A DNA stretch of 64,000 nucleotides from assembly GCF_003711395.1 (NCBI RefSeq), contig NZ_PJRJ01000008.1:46198-110197 (forward strand), written 5' to 3'. Positions 16,050 to 25,832 of the stretch are shown here, in pieces (within the stretch, counting starts at the first letter, position 1; each line of letters opens with the position of its first letter). Both the position numbers and the translations under genes were made by a program. The DNA is from Acinetobacter sp. B51(2017). Lineage in GTDB: Bacteria; Pseudomonadota; Gammaproteobacteria; Pseudomonadales; Moraxellaceae. A model generated the notes under the pieces. That model was given only the letters and a program-made list of their open reading frames with translations. It did no database searches and was not told where the DNA came from.

Positions 16050-17789
16050 TTAAAGGCTTAAGTTAAGCTGCTTTAACACATCAGTCAGGATCTGCTGATG
16101 CTGACAATCTGCGCTGACAGACTGTATACGCCATGCAATATAGCCATCTGGACGCACCAAGATGGCACCATTGTCGTCTATTTCAGATTTAGCTTGCCAT
16201 GTGGCATACACATCACGATACTCTCGTGAACCAACCTGAATCACATCTAAATAATCTAGGGCTAGGGCTTGTACTGCTTCACGCCATGCTTTCCCCGATA
16301 AACCCGTCACTAAAGTAAAACGTCCTTTACCGGTGATATCTAAGGTTGAGTGTTTACGCCCTTTGCGATCGACTAACCATGTATGTGGAATTTTGGCGCC
16401 CGGACGCGTGGTGGCTTGTAAATATAGCTCTTTATCTTTAATAAAGATTTCTGGTGTATCATCTGCCAGTACCGCATTAGATTGATAACGCTGATTGAGC
16501 TCAACCCCTTGGGCATTAAACTCATGATGTTTAATTTCCAGTGCTTGATAGAGCTGCTCACGTACTTTTGCCGCCTCTTCGGTTTCGGCGAAAATTCGTT
16601 CTAGCATTTGCGCTTGCGTCTTAATCCCTTGATCGAAACCAAAGACTTGTTTTAGGTATTTATAGTCAAAGCGTGATTGATTGGCACGCGCTACAATTTG
16701 CTTACCTATAGGTGCACGTTCATCACTATACGATTGTAATAATTCAGTTTGAGCCCAGCCTTTTAGCACATAAGCCAATTTCCATGCCAAGTTAAATGCA
16801 TCTTGGATACAGGTATTTGAGCCTAAACCGCTCGATGGTGGGTGACGATGTACAGCGTCCCCTCCACAGAACACACGTCCTTTAGAATAATGCGTGGCAT
16901 AGGTTTGATTCACATACCAATAAGAAATTTTTTCAATCTGCAAATCCGTGACATGTGCACCAACAAATGCATCTAAACGTGCTTGGACTTGCTCCTGCGT
17001 GACTTGTGGTTCGCCCTGCGCGATATCAAAGCCCCAGCCCATAATCCATTCATTCCAAGGCGAAATTGCACGTAATAAGCCCATGCCAATATCGCCAAAG
17101 CCAGCCTCAGGATTAACAATCCATTGTAAAATCGCTGGACGATGTTGCACATACTCACTTAGATCGGCTTTAAAGGTCACATATACCGTACCTGCGCGTG
17201 ACATGATTCCTTCAAGTGCTAAGCCTAGCTCATCTACTACCTTAGAGCGTGCCCCATCCATTCCGACTAAGTATTTTGCTCTTAGGCTAAATTCGGTTTG
17301 AGTGACTTTATTTAAAAAGCGCGCGGTCACGCCATGTTCATCTTGCTCATGGGACAAATATTCGGTATTAAAGTTATAAATCGCACCACGCTCCCCCGCA
17401 TTTTTCACTAATAATGCTTCCATTTTGGGCTGAATTAAATCAATTAAAGGACATGGGCTGCCTTTTAAATAGTCGCCATAGCGTTCATCCCCCGTACCCC
17501 ATGCGCTCATACGGGCAATTTCTTCTCCCACCAAACTGGTGGTAATCAAGCTTTCACCCATTTCATGCCACGGCGTTGCAATCTGTTTGGCTTGTTGCTC
17601 TATGCCTAAATCACGCAGCACTTCCATCGCACGTTGATTGGTAATATGCGCACGCGGACTATTGGCCAGCCAATTAAACTGGGTAAAGAGTTGAACCTTA
17701 ATCCCATAACTAGCCAAAGCCAAGCCTAAGGTTGAACCCGCAGGCCCTGTACCAATAACCAAAACATCAGTGTCATAATGAGGTGACAT
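16050..17789 (-). CDS. FAD-dependent aromatic hydroxylase (phenol monooxygenase type)
   Basis: 579 residues, the size of class A flavoprotein aromatic hydroxylases such as TfdB (2,4-dichlorophenol 6-monooxygenase) and PheA. Uses NAD(P)H and O2 to hydroxylate a phenolic ring. Seen: dinucleotide-binding GTGPAGSTLG (about 13-22), the DG motif in YLVGMDGARSKVV (about 172), the second FAD motif FCGGDAVHRHPPSSGLGSN (about 312-330), and a C-terminal thioredoxin-like domain without catalytic Cys. GAGG nine bases before the ATG. It is divergent from a LysR regulator with repeats between, so likely substrate-induced. Substrate not identifiable; no ring-cleavage genes adjoin it. Confidence 0.85.
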   Translation of the reverse strand: MSPHYDTDVLVIGTGPAGSTLGLALASYGIKVQLFTQFNWLANSPRAHITNQRAMEVLRDLGIEQQAKQIATPWHEMGESLITTSLVGEEIARMSAWGTGDERYGDYLKGSPCPLIDLIQPKMEALLVKNAGERGAIYNFNTEYLSHEQDEHGVTARFLNKVTQTEFSLRAKYLVGMDGARSKVVDELGLALEGIMSRAGTVYVTFKADLSEYVQHRPAILQWIVNPEAGFGDIGMGLLRAISPWNEWIMGWGFDIAQGEPQVTQEQVQARLDAFVGAHVTDLQIEKISYWYVNQTYATHYSKGRVFCGGDAVHRHPPSSGLGSNTCIQDAFNLAWKLAYVLKGWAQTELLQSYSDERAPIGKQIVARANQSRFDYKYLKQVFGFDQGIKTQAQMLERIFAETEEAAKVREQLYQALEIKHHEFNAQGVELNQRYQSNAVLADDTPEIFIKDKELYLQATTRPGAKIPHTWLVDRKGRKHSTLDITGKGRFTLVTGLSGKAWREAVQALALDYLDVIQVGSREYRDVYATWQAKSEIDDNGAILVRPDGYIAWRIQSVSADCQHQQILTDVLKQLNLSL

Positions 17790-17830
17790 GAGTGATTTCC
17801 TCTCACAGCAAAAGCGTTCATCTATGCGCT

Positions 17831-17903
17831 GAGTATAGGTCAGGTGTAGGCGGCTGCAAGCGCTATAAGTTTTGCCTATACTCGGCTGTCTTTTGCCTAT
17901 ACT
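17831..17903. promoter_or_regulatory. LysR-type operator repeats
   Basis: In the 167-base divergent region: GAGTATAGG at 17831-17839, its inverse CCTATACTC at 17875-17883, and a 13-base direct repeat TTTTGCCTATACT at 17870-17882 and 17891-17903, exactly 21 bases (two helical turns) apart. This looks like recognition plus activation sites of the adjoining LysR protein. Confidence 0.6.
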
Positions 17904-17956
17904 TTAAAAGCATTGTGGTTTAGATTGAGGCGGCTGAGCATCATCAAGGAGCAAGT

Positions 17957-18829
17957 ATGGAACTGCGTCATTTGCGCTATTTTGTTACTGTGGCAGAAAC
18001 ACAAAGTTTTACCAAAGCCGCGCAAAAACTGTTTACAACGCAGCCGTCGTTAAGTCAGCAAATTAAAGATTTAGAACAAGAAGTTGGCGTGACATTATTT
18101 GATCGTTCGGCAAGGCAAATTCGTCTAACTCAAGAAGGTCAGGCATTTTTAGGCTATGCACAGAGCGCATTAGAACATGCCCATTTGGCTATTGCTGTCG
18201 CACGCCAAGTAGCGCAGCAAAAACAAAATCAACTGCATATTGGTTTTTTAAATGTGGCAGAAATTAAACTGATGCCCGCGCTATTGGCCAAATTAAAACA
18301 GCATCTGCCCAATGTCCAACTGCATATTCAAAGTTTAACCTGTTTAGAACAAATTCAAGCCTTAAAGAATGCTGAATTGGACTTGGCTTTTACCCGTTAT
18401 CCACTGGATGAGCCAGAATATGCACATCATTTAATTTTGCAAGAACCTTTATATTTGGTCGCATCTAAAAAACTGTATCCCCATGCACAACCCATCTCTA
18501 AAAACATCCTGAAAAATCAAAGCTTAATTTTATGTGAACAAACATCCTCACCAGTACTGTATGAGAAAATTCAACAGCATTTTGACTTTGAGCAGCTGCC
18601 TAAACAGCAATTAATGTGGGTGACCAATGTACTGCAACATATTAATCTGATTAATATGGGCTTTGGGTTTAGCTTTTTGCCTGAATACGCCTTAAAGTTT
18701 TTAAATTCCGATGTAGTGACGATCGCCACAGAATTTACCTTACCGCAACTGGCATTGTATGCCAATTACCGTAAGGACGTTCATCATCCAGCGCTTCGCT
18801 TTATATTAAAGGAGTTGCATGCGCTTTAA
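17957..18829 (+). CDS. LysR-family transcriptional regulator (CatM/BenM-like)
   Basis: 290 residues. N-terminal winged helix-turn-helix (MELRHLRYFVTVAETQSFTK then LFTTQPSLSQQIKDLEQEVG), a linker helix, and a two-lobed effector-binding domain from about 90 to the end. The N-terminus MELRHLRYFV is shared with CatM/BenM-type regulators of aromatic breakdown. Divergent from the flavin hydroxylase, which it most likely activates on binding an aromatic or its product. Strong AAGGAG five bases before the ATG. The last four bases overlap the stop of the convergent lipase-like gene. Confidence 0.9.
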   Translation: MELRHLRYFVTVAETQSFTKAAQKLFTTQPSLSQQIKDLEQEVGVTLFDRSARQIRLTQEGQAFLGYAQSALEHAHLAIAVARQVAQQKQNQLHIGFLNVAEIKLMPALLAKLKQHLPNVQLHIQSLTCLEQIQALKNAELDLAFTRYPLDEPEYAHHLILQEPLYLVASKKLYPHAQPISKNILKNQSLILCEQTSSPVLYEKIQQHFDFEQLPKQQLMWVTNVLQHINLINMGFGFSFLPEYALKFLNSDVVTIATEFTLPQLALYANYRKDVHHPALRFILKELHAL

Positions 18830-20061
18830 CGTGCTGGCATATGTTGTTGAATAAATTCTACAATTTCCTTGGTTTTCAGCACAATCGCTTGCGTGTGCCC
18901 AGCGCCTTCGACTAAATGCAGTTCAACTTCGCTACCTTTTGCCGTTAAATCTTCTGCCAACTGTTCAGTCACTACATAAGGCACTGCAGCATCCAACTTA
19001 CCTTGCACAATCATGACTGGCTTGGAAATGTATTTGGTTGCTGGTTGATTCTCTGCTAAAAAGGCAGCAATCACTGGGTTTTGATCAAAATCTTCAATTA
19101 AAGCAGGATAGTCTAAAACTGTTTTACCTGGATTTTCTGCCACATATTGCAAGATATCGTCAGTAAAGCGTGGTCCTAATTCATCTAGGCATAGGCCGTT
19201 GTCACCAGTTGTACCTAAAGCAGCTTCTACCAACGGTTGTGAACGTGGGTGAAAAACGGCTTTGTAATCAAAATTCGGCTGGTAAGCGCGAATTCCTGTC
19301 GTGACATAAGCGGCATAGGCCAATAACTCAGCATAGCCTGCTGCTGCTGTGCCTTTTTCCACTAAACCTGCACTTTCAGCTAAAAGCACATCTTTTAATA
19401 AGTTCGGAGCAATATATTGAATGATATAGCCCAAGCTTGAAGCGGGTGCGGCTGCGACTGCGCCTAAATAGTTAGCATCAGTTTGTGCATATTCTGCTGT
19501 TGCCAGTGACGCATGCCCACCTTGCGATTGCCCTACGCTCATCCATGTGCCTTTAACTTGGCTGGCATAACGCTCTTGATAGGCTTTTTGCGCATAAATT
19601 GCCGATTGTGCTGCGCTTTTTAAATTTAAATAAGGATGAATACCTTTTTCACCTAAACCTTCATAATCTGGTGCCACAATGACATAACCTGCTGCCAATA
19701 GGCTTTCAGCTAAAATTCTAAAGCGCGGATTGAGTTGATTATTGCTTGGCGCACATTGATCGCCACTGCCCACCGTGCCATGTTCCCACACCACCACGCG
19801 CCAACCATCTTTCGGGCGCGGGGTACGCGGTGTAAATACCAGCGCAGAAGCGGTGATCGGCTGTCCCGTCACACTTGGCATGGTGTATTGCATGACATTA
19901 ATACGACTTGCAGCAATCACACTATCCTGAGTATAGGTCGTTTCTGTTAAATAGCTGTCATAACGATCTACAGCTACATGATCGTTATCATCATTACACG
20001 CAGTTAATAACAAAGCGCTGCTGCATGCAAAAGCAAGTAGCGTTTTTTTCCATGCTGACAT
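18826..20061 (-). CDS. Lipase-like alpha/beta-hydrolase lipoprotein
   Basis: 411 residues. Lipoprotein signal (KTLLAFACSSALLLTAC, lipobox LLTAC) followed by an Asp-rich stretch, then an alpha/beta-hydrolase fold like secreted (LIP-type) lipases. Seen: oxyanion-side VVVWEHGTVGSGDQC (about 89-103), the nucleophile elbow SVGQSQGGHAS (about 175), a catalytic Asp probably in QGKLDAAVPYVV, and His in VEGAGHTQAIV (about 390). AGGA seven bases before the ATG. Likely hydrolyses esters or lipids at the cell surface. Convergent with the LysR gene; an aromatic-ester substrate is possible but speculative. Confidence 0.82.
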   Translation of the reverse strand: MSAWKKTLLAFACSSALLLTACNDDNDHVAVDRYDSYLTETTYTQDSVIAASRINVMQYTMPSVTGQPITASALVFTPRTPRPKDGWRVVVWEHGTVGSGDQCAPSNNQLNPRFRILAESLLAAGYVIVAPDYEGLGEKGIHPYLNLKSAAQSAIYAQKAYQERYASQVKGTWMSVGQSQGGHASLATAEYAQTDANYLGAVAAAPASSLGYIIQYIAPNLLKDVLLAESAGLVEKGTAAAGYAELLAYAAYVTTGIRAYQPNFDYKAVFHPRSQPLVEAALGTTGDNGLCLDELGPRFTDDILQYVAENPGKTVLDYPALIEDFDQNPVIAAFLAENQPATKYISKPVMIVQGKLDAAVPYVVTEQLAEDLTAKGSEVELHLVEGAGHTQAIVLKTKEIVEFIQQHMPAR

Positions 20062-20110
20062 ATTTTTATCCTAATCATTTTATTGTTATGGCTCGTTTAA
20101 TAAAGCATAA

Positions 20111-20139
20111 AAAAAAGCATCTGACTAGGATGCTTTTTT
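20111..20139 (-). terminator. Terminator of the ubiC-ubiA unit
   Basis: Eleven-bp perfect stem AAAAAAGCATC/GATGCTTTTTT with loop TGACTAG, 18 bases after the ubiA stop. Symmetric A/T flanks. Confidence 0.88.
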
Positions 20140-20156
20140 ATTCACGTTTTAAGTGA

Positions 20157-21035
20157 TTATATCAAACTCAAAACAATCCCTATAAACAGAATGAGCCCCA
20201 CCCAACGGTTATGTCTAAATGCCCAAAAACATGTGCCCGGTTTTTTGTCTTTGGTTTTATACCATTGATAAATAAAATCTAAACCAATCAATAGCAGTGC
20301 AAGAGCACCAAAAGGCAGCAGCAAGTTTTCTAAATACAGTACGCTGGCAAATAAGCCAATTGCGGTCATTTGTAATAAAGCAATGATTTGGATGTCATAG
20401 CGTCCAAATAAAATTGCGGTAGATTTCACCCCAATTTTAAGATCATATTCACGGTCAGTGATGGCATATTGCGTGTCATAGGCCACCGTCCACGCCAAAT
20501 TACCAAAATACAGTAACCAACAGCTTAAATCTGGTGTTTGTCCTACAGCGGTATATGACATCGGAATTGCCCATGAAAATGCTGCGCCTAAAACCACTTG
20601 CGGTAAATGGGTATAGCGCTTCATAAACGGATAGACAAAAGCCAAAGCCAAAGCCCCAAAAGACCAATAAAAGCTTTCAATGGGTAAAAATAGCAACATG
20701 GCTGCACTCGCAATAACCAGTGCCATAAACACATAAATCGCTTCACGCGCACGAATCATACCTGTTGCAAGTGGACGGTTTTTAGTTCGTTCCACTGCGC
20801 CATCAACTTTACGATCTGCAAAGTCATTAATGGCACAGCCCGCAGCACGCATAAAGATCGTACCCAGCACCATAGGGATTAAAATCATAAGGCTTGGCGT
20901 ACCTTGATTGGCAATCCACAGCGCCCACATCATCGGCCAAAATACCAACTCAGTGCCAATCGGTTTATCAAAACGACATAAATAATAATACGCGCTCATC
21001 CGCTCGCGCCAAGTGCTTGCTTGTGCTATTGCCAT
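20157..21035 (-). CDS. ubiA: 4-hydroxybenzoate polyprenyltransferase UbiA
   Basis: 292 residues, about eight transmembrane helices. Attaches the polyprenyl chain to 4-hydroxybenzoate in ubiquinone synthesis. The two Asp-rich metal/diphosphate motifs are NDFADRKVDGAVERTKNRPL (about 70-90) and DREYDLKIGVKS (about 190-200). It begins ten bases after the ubiC stop, so the product of UbiC is passed to UbiA from one transcript. AGGCGA precedes the ATG; an internal Met at residue 13 is less likely. Confidence 0.96.
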   Translation of the reverse strand: MAIAQASTWRERMSAYYYLCRFDKPIGTELVFWPMMWALWIANQGTPSLMILIPMVLGTIFMRAAGCAINDFADRKVDGAVERTKNRPLATGMIRAREAIYVFMALVIASAAMLLFLPIESFYWSFGALALAFVYPFMKRYTHLPQVVLGAAFSWAIPMSYTAVGQTPDLSCWLLYFGNLAWTVAYDTQYAITDREYDLKIGVKSTAILFGRYDIQIIALLQMTAIGLFASVLYLENLLLPFGALALLLIGLDFIYQWYKTKDKKPGTCFWAFRHNRWVGLILFIGIVLSLI

Positions 21036-21046
21036 ATTGATTTCGC

Positions 21047-21514
21047 CTACTGCTTTTGAATAAAGTCATAAAAAGCGGGTAAAAAACTTTCTTGTACGAT
21101 AAATTTACACCCATGCCAAGTATAGCAGCTCTGACGTGTCCAACCATCCTCTAGCCACAACACACGGCGTTCACATTGAGGCGTGGTGCGTTGAAATAAG
21201 TACCAACCAATGGGCTTATTGCCAATATGCTGAAAAATTCGTGCTTTTTTTTGCAAGCTTAAAATTGGGAAAATACTTTTGGCTTTAACCCAAGGCTCTG
21301 CCTGCGAACCATATAAATATGCTTCACGCACCCAAGCCGTATGTTGATACGGCATCTGCATCCATTTGGCATCCACAAAGCTTAAACGCTGAAAATGCTG
21401 TTTGAACGGTTGCACACGAAATTTCCCCTGACCCAATTGGGTGAGCTGTTGAGTCAAAGAACCTTCGGCATACAGCCATGCTCTAAGCTCCGCAGGAATT
21501 TGAGAAGCTAACAT
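21047..21514 (-). CDS. ubiC: Chorismate--pyruvate lyase UbiC
   Basis: 155 residues. Splits chorismate into 4-hydroxybenzoate and pyruvate, the first dedicated ubiquinone step. Family marks: WVREAYLYGSQAEPWVKAKS (about 62-81, with the substrate-binding Arg) and the late Glu in FIVQESFLPAFYDF. The start ATG overlaps the stop of the preceding gene in TAATG, implying coupled translation with the small upstream protein. Confidence 0.92.
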   Translation of the reverse strand: MLASQIPAELRAWLYAEGSLTQQLTQLGQGKFRVQPFKQHFQRLSFVDAKWMQMPYQHTAWVREAYLYGSQAEPWVKAKSIFPILSLQKKARIFQHIGNKPIGWYLFQRTTPQCERRVLWLEDGWTRQSCYTWHGCKFIVQESFLPAFYDFIQKQ

Positions 21515-21792
21515 TAGGCGCTATCAGTTTTAGCAATGACTTTAAATTGACCTTGCGGGGTTTTGATTAGAATAAAACCCTCAGCACTTAGATAAAACTC
21601 TTTGGGATAATCAAAATCTAAAGCCAACTCAGGGTTTTTAAGCTCTACAAATTGCGCCTGTTTATAGCCCTCAATCGTGCGTCCTACTTCTAAATAGCTC
21701 ACTTCCGAAAAATTGAGTTTAAAGCCCTTTTCTTGATCTTGTGGATCATTCCATGGAAAAAAGCCGGTATGTTTTTTACGTGGTTTTGCCAT
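21514..21792 (-). CDS. Hypothetical protein coupled to ubiC
   Basis: 92 residues, soluble, N-terminus basic (MAKPRKKHTGFFPWNDPQDQ), then a beta-rich domain (GFKLNFSEVSYLEVGRTIEG and a late GFILIKTPQGQFKVI). No named family recognised. It shares one base with the ubiC start (TAATG), so it is the first gene of a three-gene unit with ubiC and ubiA. A link to ubiquinone synthesis is only by context. Confidence 0.75.
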   Translation of the reverse strand: MAKPRKKHTGFFPWNDPQDQEKGFKLNFSEVSYLEVGRTIEGYKQAQFVELKNPELALDFDYPKEFYLSAEGFILIKTPQGQFKVIAKTDSA

Positions 21793-21840
21793 AACAATTC
21801 AATTCTTTTGAGATGGATTTAGTCTAAACACAAGCATACA

Positions 21841-21870
21841 AAAAACCCGCGACTAGCGCGGGTTTTTTTT
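21841..21870 (-). terminator. glnA terminator
   Basis: Eleven-bp stem AAAAACCCGCG/CGCGGGTTTTT with loop ACTAG; symmetric, 21 bases after the glnA stop. Confidence 0.9.
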
Positions 21871-21891
21871 ACAGTGAAATTCGAAAATGAA

Positions 21892-23301
21892 TTACAAGCT
21901 GTAGTACATATCAAATTCAACTGGATGCGTTGTCGTATTTAAACGACGAACTTCTTCAGTTTTCAGCTCGATGTAAGCATCTAGCATTTCTTTGGTGAAT
22001 ACTCCACCTTTAAGCAGGTAATCATGGTCCGCTTGCAGTGCTTCAAGCGCCATTTCAAGGCTGTGTGCCACTGTTGGGATTTTTGCTTCTTCTTCTGGTG
22101 GAAGATCATACAAGTTCTTATCAGCAGCTTCACCTGGGTGAATCTTATTTTGGATACCGTCAAGACCTGCCATTAACAATGCCGCAAAACCTAAGTATGG
22201 GTTCATCATTGGATCAGGGAAACGTGCTTCAATACGCTTGCCTTTCGGGCTAGATACGTAAGGAATACGGATCGACGCAGAACGGTTACGTGCTGAGTAA
22301 GCCAGCATAATCGGTGCTTCATAGTGTGGTACTAAACGCTTGTACGAGTTGGTAGAAGGGTTAGTAATCGCGTTTAATGAACGCGCGTGTTTAATCACAC
22401 CACCGATGAAGTAAAGTGCCATTTCTGAAAGACCAGCATATTCATCACCTGCGAACAAGTTTTTGCCGTCTTTAGAAATAGACATGTGGACGTGCATACC
22501 AGAACCGTTATCGCCAACCATTGGTTTAGGCATAAAGGTTGCAGTTTTTGCATATTGGTGCGCAACGTTCCAAACCGCATATTTAAACTGTTGAACTTCG
22601 TCAGCTTTACGCACCATCGTATTAAAGCTTACACCAATTTCTAATTGGCAAGATGCCACTTCGTGGTGATGCACTTCAACGCGACCAGGGCCCATAATGT
22701 CTTCAATTTTAGCACACATGTCAGCACGCATGTCTTGTGAAGAATCCACAGGAGGAACTGGGAAATAACCGCCTTTTACGCGTGGACGGTGACCTGAGTT
22801 ACCTGCTTCGTAGTCTTTACCTGTAGACCAAGCTGCTTCTTCAGCGATTAATGTATGGCGCGCGCCAGACATATCGATGTCCCATTTGACTTCGTCAAAT
22901 ACGAAGAATTCTGGTTCTGGACCGAAGAATGCAGTATCACCGATACCTGTAGATTTTAGGTATTCTTCAGCACGACGAGCAATCGAGCGAGGGTCACGTT
23001 CATAACCTTGACCAGTTGAAGGTTCGATGACATCACACGTCACAACAACTGTAGGTTCTGCAAAGAACGGGTCAAGAAAACCTGTTTCTGCATCTGGACG
23101 TAAGATCATGTCTGATGCTTCGATGCCTTTCCAGCCAGCGATTGACGAACCGTCAAACATTTTTCCGTCTTCGAAAGTATCTTCGTCAATACTGTCTGCT
23201 GGGTAAGTGACATGCTGCTCTTTACCCTTAGTATCCGTAAAGCGGAAATCGACCCATTTTGCGCCACTTTCTTCGATGAGTTGAAGGACCTTGTTCGCCA
23301 T
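21892..23301 (-). CDS. glnA: Glutamine synthetase type I, GlnA
   Basis: 469 residues from the ATG at 23301, the family length; GGAG lies ten bases before it. Earlier in-frame starts at 23307 and 23337 are possible but add non-family residues. Ligates ammonia to glutamate with ATP; dodecameric. Seen: [10 protein letters not shown] (about 48-57), the metal-ligand region [22 protein letters not shown] (about 265), [10 protein letters not shown], and the adenylylation site Tyr in [11 protein letters not shown] (about 397). So GlnE-type regulation by adenylylation is expected, plus the sigma-54 promoter upstream. Confidence 0.98.
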   Translation of the reverse strand: MANKVLQLIEESGAKWVDFRFTDTKGKEQHVTYPADSIDEDTFEDGKMFDGSSIAGWKGIEASDMILRPDAETGFLDPFFAEPTVVVTCDVIEPSTGQGYERDPRSIARRAEEYLKSTGIGDTAFFGPEPEFFVFDEVKWDIDMSGARHTLIAEEAAWSTGKDYEAGNSGHRPRVKGGYFPVPPVDSSQDMRADMCAKIEDIMGPGRVEVHHHEVASCQLEIGVSFNTMVRKADEVQQFKYAVWNVAHQYAKTATFMPKPMVGDNGSGMHVHMSISKDGKNLFAGDEYAGLSEMALYFIGGVIKHARSLNAITNPSTNSYKRLVPHYEAPIMLAYSARNRSASIRIPYVSSPKGKRIEARFPDPMMNPYLGFAALLMAGLDGIQNKIHPGEAADKNLYDLPPEEEAKIPTVAHSLEMALEALQADHDYLLKGGVFTKEMLDAYIELKTEEVRRLNTTTHPVEFDMYYSL

Positions 23302-23366
23302 GCTCATTTTGCTCCGATGATTTTTTGTTGCACTCAACCGTGCGTGTTAGTAGTTGGCTGTTGTAA

Positions 23367-23383
23367 AGCAATTCCCATACCAA
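23367..23383 (-). promoter_or_regulatory. Probable sigma-54 promoter of glnA
   Basis: On the minus strand TTGGTATGGGAATTGCT has the -24 GG and -12 GC exactly ten bases apart, as in the TTGGCACG-N4-TTGCT consensus. A start about 55 bases before the glnA ATG is implied. Half-sites like those of NtrC lie upstream: TGCACCA at 23478-23484 and TAGTGCA at 23540-23546, about 120 and 185 bases from the start site. Confidence 0.6.
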
Positions 23384-23546
23384 CTTTTAAAAGCTATGCT
23401 AAAACGTTGAAATCTTTATCAGGATACGCGATTTAAGCCAATTACTTTGTCGCTATTATACTGTGTAGATAAGGAAATGCACCATATTCAAACAGGCTTG
23501 GGCGCAATTCTTATAAAACAACCAACCCACGCCCTATAATAGTGCA

Positions 23547-24171
23547 TTACGAACTAAAACTCAGCAGCTTCTGTATGATTTTTGGACGAAAAATACCGAG
23601 TATTTTTATATTTATTGATAACAGATTCGAATTGATTGCATTTTTTGAAAAGCCTTGGCTTGAATTGTTTAAAACATCAACAGTTGATTTAATATAAGTT
23701 TATTATTTTAGAAAAATAGTTAATTTTTATCTTTGTTTTATATAAGAAAAAAACAATCTCTTTTGTTTTTTAATAGCTTTTTTAGATGCTCGCAATTAAA
23801 AAAATAAAGCACTATCTAAGTGCACTTTCTTCTATCTAAGCCATCCCCTCAGTGAGCGAATATTCATAAATTGCACTATACAGTCTCTGGCATCGACTTT
23901 AGATGTGGACAGCATCATTGAATATGACTTCTCAAGCCCAGCGATCATAGAATGCACTACATATATTTCCTCTGTTTTGCCGCGTTTTTCATGCAAAATT
24001 ATCGCTCACTTAGAAATAGTTGAGCAGAAAATGAAGATTTTTTGCTATGATGCCAATCGTCTTATTTTTCACCCAATATTCTTTGTCTGCTTTTGGGTTA
24101 TTTTTGAGACCAAATGCAAATTAGGACAAGCTCGCACAGTTAAGTGCATAATTTTTCAATAGGTTAAGCTC
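23547..24171. other. Non-coding gap between glnA and trpG
   Basis: About 870 bases separate glnA from trpG. The first part carries glnA control sites. The rest is very AT-rich with short motifs only: CTAAGTGCAC-like repeats near 23805-23830, and a TATGAT with an upstream TGC (extended -10) at 24046-24051 that could start the trp transcript about 115 bases before trpG. An 85-codon GTG ORF (23905-24162) has no ribosome site and is probably chance. No Trp-rich leader peptide is seen. Confidence 0.5.
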
Positions 24172-24756
24172 ATGCTTTTAATGATCGACAATTATGACTC
24201 CTTTACTTACAACATCGTGCAATATTTTGGCGAGTTAAACCAAGAAGTAAAAGTAGTCCGTAATGATGCCGTGACGTTGGAAGATATTGAGCGATGGCAA
24301 CCTAAGTATTTAGTCATTGGTCCAGGGCCTTGCTCACCAAGTGAAGCAGGCATTTCGATTCCAGCCATCCAGCATTTTGCAGGCAAGATTCCACTGTTAG
24401 GGGTGTGCTTGGGACATCAAAGTATTGGACAAGCCTTTGGCGGCAATATTGTGCGTGCCAAACGCGTCATGCATGGTCGTTTATCGGATATGTACCATTC
24501 AGATACTGGAATCTTTAGCAATTTACCTTCGCCATTTGCAGCAACGCGCTATCACTCATTGGTGATTGATCAAGCAACTTTGCCTGAATGTTTAGAAGTG
24601 ACCTGCTGGACCAATGAAGAAGATGGTTCGATGGAAGAGATCATGGGCGTTAAACATAAGACATTAGCCGTTGAAGGCGTGCAGTTTCATCCAGAATCGA
24701 TCTTAAGTGACCACGGCCATCTAATCTTTAAAAACTTCCTTGAAAATTATGCTTAA
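24172..24756 (+). CDS. trpG: Anthranilate synthase glutamine amidotransferase subunit (TrpG/PabA)
   Basis: 194 residues. Class I glutaminase supplying ammonia to TrpE, and in many bacteria shared with PabB for folate. Catalytic Cys in [11 protein letters not shown] (about 79), His and Glu in [12 protein letters not shown] (about 170-174); N-terminus [19 protein letters not shown] is canonical. An ATG nine bases later is also possible. First gene of trpG-trpD-trpC; trpE is not in the window, typical of the split trp genes in Acinetobacter. Confidence 0.96.
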   Translation: MLLMIDNYDSFTYNIVQYFGELNQEVKVVRNDAVTLEDIERWQPKYLVIGPGPCSPSEAGISIPAIQHFAGKIPLLGVCLGHQSIGQAFGGNIVRAKRVMHGRLSDMYHSDTGIFSNLPSPFAATRYHSLVIDQATLPECLEVTCWTNEEDGSMEEIMGVKHKTLAVEGVQFHPESILSDHGHLIFKNFLENYA

Positions 24757-24772
24757 AATTTAGAGCGCACAC

Positions 24773-25819
24773 ATGAATATTCAACAAGCCTTAAGTAACA
24801 TTACCAAAAACATTCATTTAACAGATGCCCAAATGCAAGATGTGATGCGCAGCATCATGTCGGGTGAAGCCACAGACGCACAAATCGGCGCTTTAATGAT
24901 GGGGCTACGCTTAAAAGGCGAAAGCATTGAAGAAATTACCGCTGCGGCGCGAGTGATGCGTGATTTTGCCATCAAAATTGATGTTTCAGATTTAGACTAT
25001 TTGGTGGATATTGTTGGCACAGGCGGCGATGGTCAAAATCTCTTTAACGTATCAACAGCCTCAAGTTTTGTGATTGCTGCCGCAGGTGCAACCATTGCTA
25101 AACATGGTGGCCGCGGTGTATCAGGTAAGTCGGGTTCTTCAGATTTACTCGAACAAGCGGGTATTCAACTTGATCTCAACATGCAACAAACTGAACGCTG
25201 CATTCGTGAAATGGGCGTGGGCTTCTTGTTTGCGCCTAATCATCATCAGGCCATGAAATATGCAGCTGCTCCACGTAAAGAGCTCGGTTTCCGTAGCATA
25301 TTTAACCTACTTGGGCCATTGACTAATCCTGCTGGCGTGAAACGCTTTGTGATTGGGGTATTCTCACAAGAACTCTGCCGCCCAATGGCAGAAGTATTAA
25401 TGCATTTAGGTGCAGAACACGTCATGGTGGTGCATTCACACGATGGTTTAGATGAAATTAGCCTTGCCGCTAAAACTTATGTCGCTGAGCTCAAAGACGG
25501 TGAAATTTTTGAGTGGACCATTCAACCTGAAGATGTGGGTATTGAATCACAAACGTTAAGTGGTTTAAGTATTGAAAGCCCTGCCGACAGCTTAAAACTG
25601 ATTAAAGATGCGTTAGGCAAGAAAAAATCAGCCATTGGTGAAAAAGCGGCCAACATGGTCGCGCTGAATGCCGGTGCCGGTTTATATGTATCTGGTTTAT
25701 GTATTAACTATAAACAAGGCGTTGCACTCGCGCATGACATTATTTATGGCGGTCAAGCTTTAGAAAAAATGGGCATTTTGGCTGAGTTCAGCAAAACCCT
25801 AAAAGAATACGACGTGTAA
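24773..25819 (+). CDS. trpD: Anthranilate phosphoribosyltransferase TrpD
   Basis: 348 residues. Joins anthranilate and PRPP. Seen: the PRPP loop [19 protein letters not shown] split here as GTGGDG (about 82-87) and [25 protein letters not shown] (about 107-124), and [20 protein letters not shown] with the anthranilate-site Arg, then [14 protein letters not shown]. Sixteen bases after trpG and 13 before trpC, so one operon. Confidence 0.97.
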   Translation: MNIQQALSNITKNIHLTDAQMQDVMRSIMSGEATDAQIGALMMGLRLKGESIEEITAAARVMRDFAIKIDVSDLDYLVDIVGTGGDGQNLFNVSTASSFVIAAAGATIAKHGGRGVSGKSGSSDLLEQAGIQLDLNMQQTERCIREMGVGFLFAPNHHQAMKYAAAPRKELGFRSIFNLLGPLTNPAGVKRFVIGVFSQELCRPMAEVLMHLGAEHVMVVHSHDGLDEISLAAKTYVAELKDGEIFEWTIQPEDVGIESQTLSGLSIESPADSLKLIKDALGKKKSAIGEKAANMVALNAGAGLYVSGLCINYKQGVALAHDIIYGGQALEKMGILAEFSKTLKEYDV

Positions 25820-25832
25820 AAGGACTGAAAGC

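Noticed and set aside
23905..24162. 85-codon GTG ORF before trpG, considered as a leader peptide or small gene
   Set aside because: No ribosome site, odd composition, and only one Trp, so it is neither a trp attenuator peptide nor a convincing protein.
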